A DNA stretch of 64,000 bases from Pseudonocardia terrae. GTDB taxonomy: Bacteria; Actinomycetota; Actinomycetes; Mycobacteriales; Pseudonocardiaceae. The translations under genes and the position numbers were made by a program. The stretch spans positions 1-64,000 of the forward strand of contig NZ_JAJTTE010000020.1 of assembly GCF_021343995.1 (NCBI RefSeq), given 5' to 3'. This document shows positions 10,058 to 17,366 of the stretch, piece by piece; position 1 is the first letter of the stretch; each line of letters starts with the position of its first letter. The notes under the pieces were generated by a model that made no database searches, had not been told where the DNA came from, and saw only the letters and a program-made list of their open reading frames with translations.

Positions 10058-12256
10058 ATGACCCCCGACGGCGACGGCACTCCCGCCGGCCGCCGGCCCC
10101 TCGACGAGGAGCCTGCGGCGGGTGGGTGCTGCCCGCGCGCCCCGGACCCGGTCGACCTCTCCGCCATCCTCGCCGACGACGCACTGCTCGACGCGCTCGG
10201 TCGGCACGCCCTCTCGGAGGACCGGATCCGGGAGTGCTACGGCTCCGATCCGGTCCTGGACCTGTTGCTGGAGTGGCGCGGTGTGCGGTGCGGTGGCGCG
10301 CCGCCGCCCGAGGAGGAAGCGCCTGCCGAGTCTCTCGTCGCCCCCGCGCGACCGCCGGTCGAGGAGGCCCGCCGCGCGCGTCGGCTCCCGATGGCCGCCG
10401 CCGCGGCGCTCGTGGTCGGCTGCCTGCTCGGCGCTGGGCTGGGCCAGGGGCCCGGAACGCTCGCCGTCGGGTCGGCGGACGCCGCCCGCATGGTCACCGC
10501 ACGACTCGACCGGGCCGCGGCCGAGCTGGCCGTCGGGGACCGCGACAGCGCCCGCGTCGAGCTCGCGGGTGCGCGCCGGATGCTGCTCGGGGTCCGCGCC
10601 GAGGACGGCCGCGACGCCCTGGACGCGCGGCACGAGTCCCTCGCCCGCGCGGCCACCGGACCGAACACCGCCGCCGACCCGGCGTCGCCCGTGCCGGACC
10701 AGTCGGCACCCCCCGCCCGCGACGCGCAGGACGACGCCCCGCCCCCGAGGACGCCCGTCCGTTCGACGCCCAGTTCCGTCACCCCGCCGCCGGGCCCTGC
10801 TCCCACCCGGGACCGGTCGCAGCCGAGCTCTGCTCCCACCCGGTCGCGGCCGCAGCAGTCCGACGCCGACCGGCAGCACCCCGCACCCGGTCAGGGGCCG
10901 GTGACGTACGGCGGCGCCCGTCAGCGCACGGACAGCACGGACAGCACGGACAGCACGGACAGCACGGACAGCACGGACAGCACGGACTCGAGCCTCGCCG
11001 ACACGGACCGCCACACCACGAGCAGTCCAGCGCCGCAGCGGCGCCAGGAGGTCCGCTACTCGGACCAGGCGACGCAGGACGACCGCAAGGTCCACGACAC
11101 GGACCGGGACCCGCAGGAGAATCGCGCGGTCCGCGACACCGTTCCGGCCGCTCGGCCGCCGGCGTCCCACGACGTCCGCGACCGGCGCGGGGACACCACG
11201 AGCACCCGCGCGTCGGCGCCGGACACCCGGCACGCCCCGAACGACGACTCCTGGTCCGGGCAGAACGCGGACCGGGCCCGGTCGGGGCAGAACGCGGACC
11301 GGGCCCGGTCGGGGCAGCAGGAGGACCGGGGCCGCGAGGCCGCGTCCTGGGCCTCCGCGGACCGGACGTCGTCGACCGAGCGCGACGCCGTGGCGCGGAG
11401 CGACGACCGGAGCGGTACGGACTCCTCGTCGCGCCCGGGTGAGGATCGCGTCGTCGTGAGCGAACAGCGCAACGACCGGTCCTCGTGGCGATCCGGCGAC
11501 CAGGGCCAGGGGTCCGACGCCACCAGTGACCAGCGCCGCGACACCGGGCGGAGCGAGGCGGCGGACAGTCTTCCCGAGACCGGCCGCGGTACCTCGTCGC
11601 AACAGGTGCGGCGGACCGACGGGTCCCGCGACCGGGCGTCGTGGTCGAACGGGACACGCCGACACGACGACGGCGGACAGGCGGCCGCCCGGACCGCCAC
11701 CGAAGGACGCTCGGACGCCCGCTCCGGTTCGGACCGTGGATCCGGGCTGGACAGCGGGTCGCGTTCGGACACGCGCTCCGGCGCCGGCTCGACTTCCGAT
11801 ATCCGTTCCGGTTCGGACTCCCGCTCCGGCTCCGGTGCCCGCTCGGCCTCGGACTCCCGTTCCGGCTCGGACTCCCGCTCGGGTTCGGACTCCCGCTCCG
11901 GCTCCGGGAACCGGTCCGGGAGCCGCCCCGACAGCAGCGCCGGCTCGCAGAACGGCGCCCGGTCCGACTCCGGGAGCAGCGGGCAGCGCGGTGACTCCGG
12001 CGGACGGTCCGGGAACGGCTCGAGCGACCAGGGCGGACGGTCGGGCAGCGGCTCGAGCGGCTCGAGCAGCGACCACGGCAGCCAGGGCGGCCAGGGATCC
12101 GGTGACGACGCCACCGGCTCCCGGACAGGGCCCGCCGGCGACCAGGTCGCCATCGGCGGGCCCGACCGGACGGACCCGGCCGCCGGGCCCGGCCGCCGCG
12201 GGGACGAGGGGTCCCGCGACGGTGCGGACCCGGCGACGGGGTGGCAGCAGGCCTGA
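10058..12256 (+). CDS. rsdA: RsdA-like membrane anti-sigma factor with a very long disordered outer domain
   Basis: This 732-residue single-pass membrane protein probably holds the neighbouring sigma factor inactive. The cytosolic N-terminus has the RsdA sigma-binding pattern (PVDLSAILADDALLDAL, then SDPVLDLLLEWRGV). One membrane helix follows (about 110-135, AAAAALVVGCLLGAGLG), then a short helical segment (ARMVTARLDRAAAELAVGDR) typical of the family. Everything after about residue 185 is low complexity: Ser, Asp, Arg, Gly and Thr in repeats such as DST (x6), QNADRARSG (x2) and DSRSGS. Usual RsdA proteins are about half this length or less. The protein ends with no sorting signal. It lies 8 bp after the sigma gene and 161 bp before the Trp-rich peptide gene. 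Confidence 0.8.
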   Translation: MTPDGDGTPAGRRPLDEEPAAGGCCPRAPDPVDLSAILADDALLDALGRHALSEDRIRECYGSDPVLDLLLEWRGVRCGGAPPPEEEAPAESLVAPARPPVEEARRARRLPMAAAAALVVGCLLGAGLGQGPGTLAVGSADAARMVTARLDRAAAELAVGDRDSARVELAGARRMLLGVRAEDGRDALDARHESLARAATGPNTAADPASPVPDQSAPPARDAQDDAPPPRTPVRSTPSSVTPPPGPAPTRDRSQPSSAPTRSRPQQSDADRQHPAPGQGPVTYGGARQRTDSTDSTDSTDSTDSTDSTDSSLADTDRHTTSSPAPQRRQEVRYSDQATQDDRKVHDTDRDPQENRAVRDTVPAARPPASHDVRDRRGDTTSTRASAPDTRHAPNDDSWSGQNADRARSGQNADRARSGQQEDRGREAASWASADRTSSTERDAVARSDDRSGTDSSSRPGEDRVVVSEQRNDRSSWRSGDQGQGSDATSDQRRDTGRSEAADSLPETGRGTSSQQVRRTDGSRDRASWSNGTRRHDDGGQAAARTATEGRSDARSGSDRGSGLDSGSRSDTRSGAGSTSDIRSGSDSRSGSGARSASDSRSGSDSRSGSDSRSGSGNRSGSRPDSSAGSQNGARSDSGSSGQRGDSGGRSGNGSSDQGGRSGSGSSGSSSDHGSQGGQGSGDDATGSRTGPAGDQVAIGGPDRTDPAAGPGRRGDEGSRDGADPATGWQQA
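10927..10988 (+). repeat. 9-bp tandem repeat (CACGGACAG) in the anti-sigma gene
   Basis: Six perfect copies of CACGGACAG run from 10927 to 10980, followed by a partial copy. In frame they encode repeated Asp-Ser-Thr. A perfect 9-bp array keeps the frame when copies are gained or lost, so length may vary between strains. Confidence 0.9.
11261..11314 (+). repeat. 27-bp perfect direct duplication in the anti-sigma gene
   Basis: Two identical adjacent 27-bp units (starting CAGAACGCGGACCGG) at 11261-11287 and 11288-11314 encode QNADRARSG twice. The perfect identity suggests a recent duplication or slippage event. Confidence 0.9.
11760..11910 (+). repeat. degenerate 18-bp repeats encoding Ser-Asp-Arg-Gly
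   Basis: Imperfect units close to TCGGACTCCCGCTCCGGC follow one another and encode DSRSGS-like repeats in the outer part of the anti-sigma factor. Confidence 0.75.
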
Positions 12257-12331
12257 ACCTCCGCTGCTCCTTCCGAGTGAAGAGGAGCGCCGGGTGCAAC
12301 AGGCGACCGTTGGCCGTAGCTCTCCCTCGGT

Positions 12332-12347
12332 CCTCTCGTCCGAGAGG
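12332..12347. promoter_or_regulatory. palindrome CCTCTCG-TC-CGAGAGG upstream of the Trp-rich peptide gene
   Basis: Two perfect 7-bp arms with a 2-base centre lie 71 bp before the start of the peptide gene and 76 bp after the anti-sigma stop. It could be an operator for the peptide operon, or a small hairpin ending the sigma operon. The sequence alone does not decide. Confidence 0.4.
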
Positions 12348-12417
12348 GCACACCATCCGAAGTGGAGCGGGCACGCGTCCGATGTGGACGGCTCCACACA
12401 AGGAGGAGGAATTCGAC

Positions 12418-12531
12418 ATGGGTTGGGGTAACGACGACTGGGGTGGCTGGGGAGACGACGACTGGGGTGGCTGGGGCCATGACGACGACTGGGGCGGCTG
12501 GGGCCACGGCTGGGGCTGGGGCGGCTGCTGA
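12418..12531 (+). CDS. 37-residue Trp/Gly/Asp-rich repeat peptide, candidate RiPP precursor
   Basis: This tiny gene has a near-perfect ribosome binding site (AAGGAGGAGGA, 8 bases before ATG). The peptide opens MGWGND, contains three DDWGGWG repeats separated by Gly-Asp or His-Asp, and ends HGWGWGGC. Of 37 residues 9 are Trp, 15 Gly and 8 Asp, with a single Cys as the last residue. There is no recognizable leader or signal peptide. It is followed by a strong hairpin, an ABC exporter and a VioD-like indole-type hydroxylase on the same strand, suggesting a secreted peptide whose tryptophans are oxidized. That is inference; a metal-binding peptide or a Trp-sensing leader peptide are alternatives. 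I do not recognize a described family. Confidence 0.75.
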   Translation: MGWGNDDWGGWGDDDWGGWGHDDDWGGWGHGWGWGGC

Positions 12532-12551
12532 CAGCGACTGACCGATCCGAC

Positions 12552-12582
12552 GGCGGCGGTCCCGTTCCGCGGGGCCGCCGCC
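12552..12582 (+). terminator. strong GC hairpin between peptide gene and exporter gene
   Basis: GGCGGCGGTCCC (12552-12563) pairs with GGGGCCGCCGCC (12571-12582) over 12 positions with one G-U, around a 7-base loop. It starts 20 bp after the peptide stop and ends just before the exporter ribosome binding site. It probably acts as a partial terminator or RNA stabilizer, giving more peptide message than enzyme message, a common design in peptide operons. An attenuator role is possible because the upstream frame is so rich in Trp codons. Confidence 0.6.
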
Positions 12583-12604
12583 TCCTTCCCCAGGAGGTCG
12601 TCCG

Positions 12605-14515
12605 GTGCGCGACGTGCTGCGGTCGCTGGTGAGGCCCACTCCGTCCGAGGAGGTCGGGCTGGTCGACGCCGCGCCCGCGGTCGCCGTGCGCGAGATCTTC
12701 CGCCGGTTCGGGCCGGACGCGCGCCCCTTCCGGCGCCGGATGGCGGTCGTGCTCGTGCTCGTCGTCGTGACCCCGTTCCTCGACGCCGCCGTCGTCTGGC
12801 TGTACAAGCTGCTGATCGACGACGTCCTCGCCCCCCGGAACTTCGCCGCCTTCCCCCCGCTCGCGGCGTACTACCTGGGCCTCACGATCGCGATCGGGGT
12901 GCTCGGCGTCTTCACGACCTACCTCACCGCCTGGATCGGCGAGCACTTCCTGCACCGCCTGCGCGTGCGCGTGTTCAGCCACGTACAGACGCTCTCGCTC
13001 GGCTTCTTCGACCGCCGCAGGCTCGGCGACACGCTCAGCCGGCTGACCGGCGACCTCTCACAGATCGAGAGCCTCGTCCTCTCCGGCGTCACGCAGGTGG
13101 TGTCCTCGGTCGTCACCATCGCGGTGTTCAGTGCCGTGCTGTTCTACCTGAACTGGCTGCTGGCGCTGGTCGCGCTCGCGGCGGTCCCGCTGTTCGGCCT
13201 GGTGGCGAAGTGGTACTCGACGCGGATCCGGCACGCCTCGCGGGAGGTGCGTCAATGGTCGGGCGGCATCAGCGCGGTCACCGAGGAGAGCCTCGGCAAC
13301 GCGATGCTGATCCAGGCGTACGGCGGCGAGCGGACCGAGGTGCGCCGCTTCGCCCGGCAGAGCAAGGGGGCCATCGAGGCCGTCCTGCGCATGACCCGGC
13401 TGCGCGCGATGTACTCGCCGTCGGTGCGGACGGTCGAGGTCCTCGGCGTGATGGCGATCATGGGCGTCGGCATCTGGCAGCTGAGCGCGGACAACCTCAG
13501 CCTCGGGGGGCTGCTCGCGTTCCTGGTCTACCTCTCCCAGCTGTTCTCGCCGGTCCGCGGCCTGAGCGGCTACTCGAACTCGGTGTACTCGGCGGCCGCC
13601 GCGGCCGAGCGGATCATCGAGATGCTCGACCAGCGGACCTCCGTCCCGGCCCCGGAGCACCCCGTGCGGCTGGCGCGGCCGGGCCCCGGCCCCACCCCGG
13701 CCCACCGGGTGCGCGGGGAGCTGCGGCTGGAGGAGGTCTGCTTCCGCTACCCGGAGAAGACCGTCCACGTGCTCGACGACCTGTCGGTCACGGTTCCGGT
13801 CGGCGGCACCACGGCGCTCGTCGGGGCCAGCGGGGCCGGCAAGACCACCCTGGTCAAGCTGCTCCTGCGGTTCTACGACCCGACCCGCGGCCGGATCCTG
13901 CTCGACGGCCGGGACCTGCGCGCGCTCGACCCCGCGGACCTGCGCGAGAACATCGCCGTCGTGCTCCAGGAGACCCTGCTGCTCGACGGCACCATCGCCG
14001 AGAACATCCTGGCCGGCCGGCCCGACGCGAGCCGCGAGGACCTGGTGCGCGCAGCGCGGGCCGCCGACGTCGACGACTTCGTCGACGCCCTTCCCGAGGG
14101 CTTCGAGACCCGCGTCGGCCAGCGGGGCCGCCTGCTCTCCGGCGGCCAGCGGCAGCGGATCGCCGTGGCCCGCGCGATGATCCGCGACGCGCCCGTCCTG
14201 CTCCTCGACGAGCCGACGACCAGCCTCGACGCCGAGTCCGCCGAACGGGTCCTCGGCCCGATGCGCCGGTTGATGGCCGGCCGCACCACGATCGTCATCT
14301 CGCACAACCTGCTCACGGTCACCGACGCCGACCAGATCGTCTACCTCGAGGACGGCCGGGTGACCGAGGCCGGCACCCATGCGGAGCTGCTCGCCCGGGA
14401 CCGGCGCTACGCCCAGCTGTACCGGATGCACCACGACTCGGCACCGGTTCCCCTCGACCTCGCGGCCCGCCGGGCCGGCGGGTCCGGGGTCCGCGACAGG
14501 AAGGCGGCACGATGA
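12605..14515 (+). CDS. ABC exporter, fused permease and ATPase
   Basis: A 636-residue half-transporter of the multidrug/peptide exporter type. The permease part (about 45-335) has six membrane helices, starting MAVVLVLVVVTPFLDAAVVW. The ATPase domain (about 370-610) has Walker A GASGAGKTT at 407-415, LLSGGQRQRIAVARAM near 510 and Walker B VLLLDEPTTSLD near 535. It has no C39 peptidase domain, so it would not itself trim a leader. Start GTG 12605 follows AGGAGG. It overlaps the hydroxylase gene by ATGA. Position directly after the Trp-rich peptide makes that peptide, or its modified form, the natural cargo. Confidence 0.9.
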   Translation: MRDVLRSLVRPTPSEEVGLVDAAPAVAVREIFRRFGPDARPFRRRMAVVLVLVVVTPFLDAAVVWLYKLLIDDVLAPRNFAAFPPLAAYYLGLTIAIGVLGVFTTYLTAWIGEHFLHRLRVRVFSHVQTLSLGFFDRRRLGDTLSRLTGDLSQIESLVLSGVTQVVSSVVTIAVFSAVLFYLNWLLALVALAAVPLFGLVAKWYSTRIRHASREVRQWSGGISAVTEESLGNAMLIQAYGGERTEVRRFARQSKGAIEAVLRMTRLRAMYSPSVRTVEVLGVMAIMGVGIWQLSADNLSLGGLLAFLVYLSQLFSPVRGLSGYSNSVYSAAAAAERIIEMLDQRTSVPAPEHPVRLARPGPGPTPAHRVRGELRLEEVCFRYPEKTVHVLDDLSVTVPVGGTTALVGASGAGKTTLVKLLLRFYDPTRGRILLDGRDLRALDPADLRENIAVVLQETLLLDGTIAENILAGRPDASREDLVRAARAADVDDFVDALPEGFETRVGQRGRLLSGGQRQRIAVARAMIRDAPVLLLDEPTTSLDAESAERVLGPMRRLMAGRTTIVISHNLLTVTDADQIVYLEDGRVTEAGTHAELLARDRRYAQLYRMHHDSAPVPLDLAARRAGGSGVRDRKAAR

Positions 14516-15756
14516 GGATCGTCTGTGTCGGCGGTGGCCCCGCCGCCCTCTACTTCGCCATCTCGGCCAAGCGGCGCGACGCCGGGCACGAGATCACCGT
14601 GCTGGAGAAGGACCCGCGCGGGGCGACGTACGGCTGGGGCGTGGTCTGTCACGACGCGCTGCTCGACCGTCTCTACCGCAACGACCGCGAGTCCGCCCGC
14701 GCAATGATGGCGCGGTCCTACCTCTGGCAGGAACAGGAGGTGCACCTGCGAGGAGCGGAGACCGGGTACCTGCCCGGCTACGGCTTCAGCATCCCGCGGG
14801 CCGGCCTGCTGGAGGTGCTCGCGAACCGCGCGACCGACCTCGGCGTCGAGGTCCGCTACGAGGCCCCGGTCCCGGACACCGCGCTGGCCGACGGCACGTT
14901 CGACTCCGGCGAGCTGGCCGCCGACCTCGTCGTCGTGGCGGACGGGGCGCGCAGCCGGCTGCGCGACCACGTGGCCGACGACTACGGCACGACCCTGCGG
15001 ACCGGGCGCAACCCCTACATCTGGCTCGGGACCCGCAAGGTCTTCTCCAGCTTCACCTTCGCCTTCGAGGAGACCCACGCCGGCTGGGTCTGGTGCTACG
15101 GGTACCCCACCAGCGCGGGGGTGAGCACCTTCATCGTCGAGTGCTCGCCCGAGACCTTCACCGGCCTCGGCCTGGACACCCTGCCGCACGAGGACGGCAT
15201 CGAGCTGCTGCAGAAGATCTTCGCGCAGACGCTCGACGGGCAGGCGCTGATCAGCAGCTCCCGTGGCCGGCCCTCACCGTGGCTGCGGTTCCTGGAGGTG
15301 CGCAACGAGACCTGGCGGCACGCGAACACCATCCTGCTCGGCGACGCCGCGCACACGACGCATTACACGATGGGCCAGGGCACCCGGTTCGCGATGATGG
15401 ACGCGATCATGCTGGCGCAGGCCCTGCAGGAACAGCCGTCGCTGTCGGCGGCGCTGGGCACGTTCGACCGGAAGGGCCGCGAGGCCCTGCGCACTGCGCA
15501 GGCCCAGGCCCGGACCGGATCGGCCTGGTTCGAGAGCGTCGACCGCTACCTGGACCGGGACGCCGTGGAGTTCGCGTACGCGCTGTCCTTCCGCTCGGGG
15601 GGCCAGCCGCCCTGGCGGTACCAGTGGCACATCGCCACCCAGTTCACCCCGGTGCGCAAGGGGCGCAGGGTGGTGCACAGCGGGCGACGCTGGTGGCGGG
15701 CCCGCAAGCGGGGCGACCAGGCCTTCGTGCCGCGTGGTCTGCTGCGCGCGAGCTGA
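14512..15756 (+). CDS. FAD-dependent aromatic hydroxylase, VioD / anthraniloyl-CoA monooxygenase-like
   Basis: This 414-residue group A flavoprotein monooxygenase has the dinucleotide motif VCVGGGPAALYFA at the N-terminus, the DG motif VVADGARSRLRDH in the middle and the GD motif ILLGDAAHTTHYTMGQGTR. The segments GRNPYIWLGTRKVF and STFIVECSPETF strongly recall VioD, which hydroxylates the indole ring of a tryptophan-derived violacein intermediate, and the salicylyl/anthraniloyl-CoA 5-hydroxylases. The ATG overlaps the exporter stop (ATGA), so the two are translationally coupled. Next to a peptide with nine tryptophans, peptidyl-Trp hydroxylation is the obvious hypothesis. A small-molecule or aryl-CoA substrate cannot be excluded. 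Confidence 0.85.
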   Translation: MRIVCVGGGPAALYFAISAKRRDAGHEITVLEKDPRGATYGWGVVCHDALLDRLYRNDRESARAMMARSYLWQEQEVHLRGAETGYLPGYGFSIPRAGLLEVLANRATDLGVEVRYEAPVPDTALADGTFDSGELAADLVVVADGARSRLRDHVADDYGTTLRTGRNPYIWLGTRKVFSSFTFAFEETHAGWVWCYGYPTSAGVSTFIVECSPETFTGLGLDTLPHEDGIELLQKIFAQTLDGQALISSSRGRPSPWLRFLEVRNETWRHANTILLGDAAHTTHYTMGQGTRFAMMDAIMLAQALQEQPSLSAALGTFDRKGREALRTAQAQARTGSAWFESVDRYLDRDAVEFAYALSFRSGGQPPWRYQWHIATQFTPVRKGRRVVHSGRRWWRARKRGDQAFVPRGLLRAS

Positions 15757-15780
15757 CCGCGCTCGGCCCGGCCCCGCTGC

Positions 15781-16275
15781 TCAGGCGAAGAGCGGCTCGC
15801 TCGACCCGTCCCGGGTGTCGGCGATCTCCACGCCCTCGATCGAGGCCCGCACCGGGCGGACGGGGTGCAGGAGCGCGAACGCGTCGGCGGGCCGCTCGTG
15901 CGCCAGCACGACGTGCGGGAGCCACGCCCCGGGCAGGTAGGAGCCGAAGGGCGAGCGGACCTTGCCGGCCAGCGCGTCGTGCACCGCGCTGTGCACGGCG
16001 AGCAGCTCGGTGTCGACGATCGCGGAGAGCACCAGGTCGTCGTCGTGGCCGGCGACGGAGCCGAGGGTCGGCAGCCACAGCGAGGGCAGGGTGAGCCCGC
16101 GCAACGCCTCGGTGAGCTCGACGCGCGCGGCGGCCGGGATCAGGGCGGCGGCCGCGAAGGTGAGGGTCGGGAGCTCGTGCGGGACGCGCAGCCCCTCGGC
16201 GGCGAGCCGGTCCCGGAGCTCGACCACGCGCTCCTCGGCGGCCATGTCGAGCCGGAAGCGGACGATCTGCGCCAT
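15781..16275 (-). CDS. 2'-5' RNA ligase (2H phosphoesterase) superfamily protein
   Basis: A 164-residue protein with the length and overall pattern of the LigT/2H superfamily. The C-terminal half has the expected PHVVLAHE (an H-x-h-x catalytic-type motif), but the first motif is degenerate (HELPTLTFAA), so catalysis is uncertain. Start ATG 16275 has GAGGAG upstream. It lies 32 bp after mutY on the same strand and is probably co-transcribed with it. The conserved sequence favours a real gene; the exact role is unknown. Confidence 0.7.
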   Translation of the reverse strand: MAQIVRFRLDMAAEERVVELRDRLAAEGLRVPHELPTLTFAAAALIPAAARVELTEALRGLTLPSLWLPTLGSVAGHDDDLVLSAIVDTELLAVHSAVHDALAGKVRSPFGSYLPGAWLPHVVLAHERPADAFALLHPVRPVRASIEGVEIADTRDGSSEPLFA

Positions 16276-16307
16276 CGAGCTCCTCGTACCCAGGGACCTT
16301 CGCGCGG

Positions 16308-17222
16308 TCAGTCTGTCGTATGCGCGGCCGTACCGCCCAGCACGAAGCGGCCGTCCGCGGTCTGTTCCGCCAGGCCGTCGATCAGCAATGACTCCAGACA
16401 GCGGTCCCGTTGCCCCCCATCGGCCCAGACGGCGTCGAGCGCGGCCTTGGACACCGGGTGCGCAGTCGCGCGCAGCACGTCCATCAGCTTGCCCCGCACC
16501 TGGCGGTCCGTCCCCGCGAAGCCCTGGACCGGACGGCGGGGCCCGGTGTAGTCCGGCCGGCCCGCCGCGACCCAGGCGCACTCCGCGTGGACCGGGCACA
16601 CCGCGCACCGCGGCGACCGGGCCGTGCACACCACGGCGCCGAGCTCCATCAGGGCGGCGGAGACGACCGCGGCCTCCGCGTCGTCCGCGGGCAGGAGGGC
16701 GTCGACGTCGGCCAGGTCGGCCTTCACGCGGGCGGGGCCGGCGTCGCCCGCCCCGTGCACCGCACGCGCGACCACCCGTCGGACGTTGGTGTCGACGACC
16801 GGGGCGCGCAGCCCGTAGCCGAACGCGGCGACGGCCCGGGCCGTGTAGCTGCCGACGCCCGGCAGCGCCTCGAGTGCCGCGACGTCCGACGGCACGCGGT
16901 CGCCGTGCTCGGTCGCAATGGCCTGCGCCGCGGCGTGCAGCCGCATCGCCCGGCGCGGATATCCGAGCTTCCCCCAGGCGCGCACGACCTCGGCGCGGGA
17001 CTCGGCGGCCAGCGCCGAGGGCGTCGGCCACTGCTCCATCCATCGCAGCCACACGGGCTCGACCCGCGACACGGGCGTCTGCTGCAGCATGAACTCGCTG
17101 ACCAGCACGCCCCAGGGGGAGGTCCCCGGCAGCCGCCAGGGCAGGTCGCGGGCGTGCGCCCGGAACCACTCCGCGGTGCGCACGCCGAGCACGGAGGCGG
17201 GGCGGGGCAGCACGGACGTCAT
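16308..17222 (-). CDS. mutY: A/G-specific adenine glycosylase MutY
   Basis: This 304-residue base-excision enzyme removes adenine paired with 8-oxoguanine. Visible are PWGVLVSEFMLQQTPVSRV with the catalytic Glu, the helix-hairpin-helix LEALPGVGSYTARAVAAF followed by VVDTNVRRVV with the catalytic Asp, and the four cysteines of the 4Fe-4S cluster in CTARSPRCAVCPVHAEC. It has the short actinobacterial form without a full C-terminal NUDIX-like domain. Start ATG 17222. The next gene on the strand is the 2H phosphoesterase-like protein. Confidence 0.95.
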   Translation of the reverse strand: MTSVLPRPASVLGVRTAEWFRAHARDLPWRLPGTSPWGVLVSEFMLQQTPVSRVEPVWLRWMEQWPTPSALAAESRAEVVRAWGKLGYPRRAMRLHAAAQAIATEHGDRVPSDVAALEALPGVGSYTARAVAAFGYGLRAPVVDTNVRRVVARAVHGAGDAGPARVKADLADVDALLPADDAEAAVVSAALMELGAVVCTARSPRCAVCPVHAECAWVAAGRPDYTGPRRPVQGFAGTDRQVRGKLMDVLRATAHPVSKAALDAVWADGGQRDRCLESLLIDGLAEQTADGRFVLGGTAAHTTD

Positions 17223-17366
17223 GCGGCGATCGTCGCACCGCCGGTCCGGGGGCGGCGTGGCCGGGTGGGTGATCGCCCGATACGGTCCCCCACACCGGTG
17301 GATCCGGCGCGCCGCGCCGCGCGAGGTCCTGCGACGTGTAGTAATCACGCATCTACTCTGCGTGAC

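Noticed and set aside
10927-10988. CRISPR-like array
   Set aside because: Units are 9 bp, directly adjacent and in frame inside a coding gene; there are no spacers and no cas genes in the window.
12241-12531. 96-codon version of the Trp-rich peptide starting at 12241
   Set aside because: The upstream codons overlap the end of the anti-sigma gene and are not protein-like; AAGGAGGAGGA points to ATG 12418.
9653-12982. 1109-codon open frame on the minus strand
   Set aside because: It lies opposite the sigma/anti-sigma genes and its residues are Arg/Gly/Pro-rich shadow of high-GC coding; no domain is visible, and the plus-strand genes have clear family signatures.
15781-17352. single long minus-strand frame across the 2H-protein and mutY genes
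   Set aside because: Only its last 164 codons are protein-like in that frame; mutY is clearly coded in another frame over 16308-17222.
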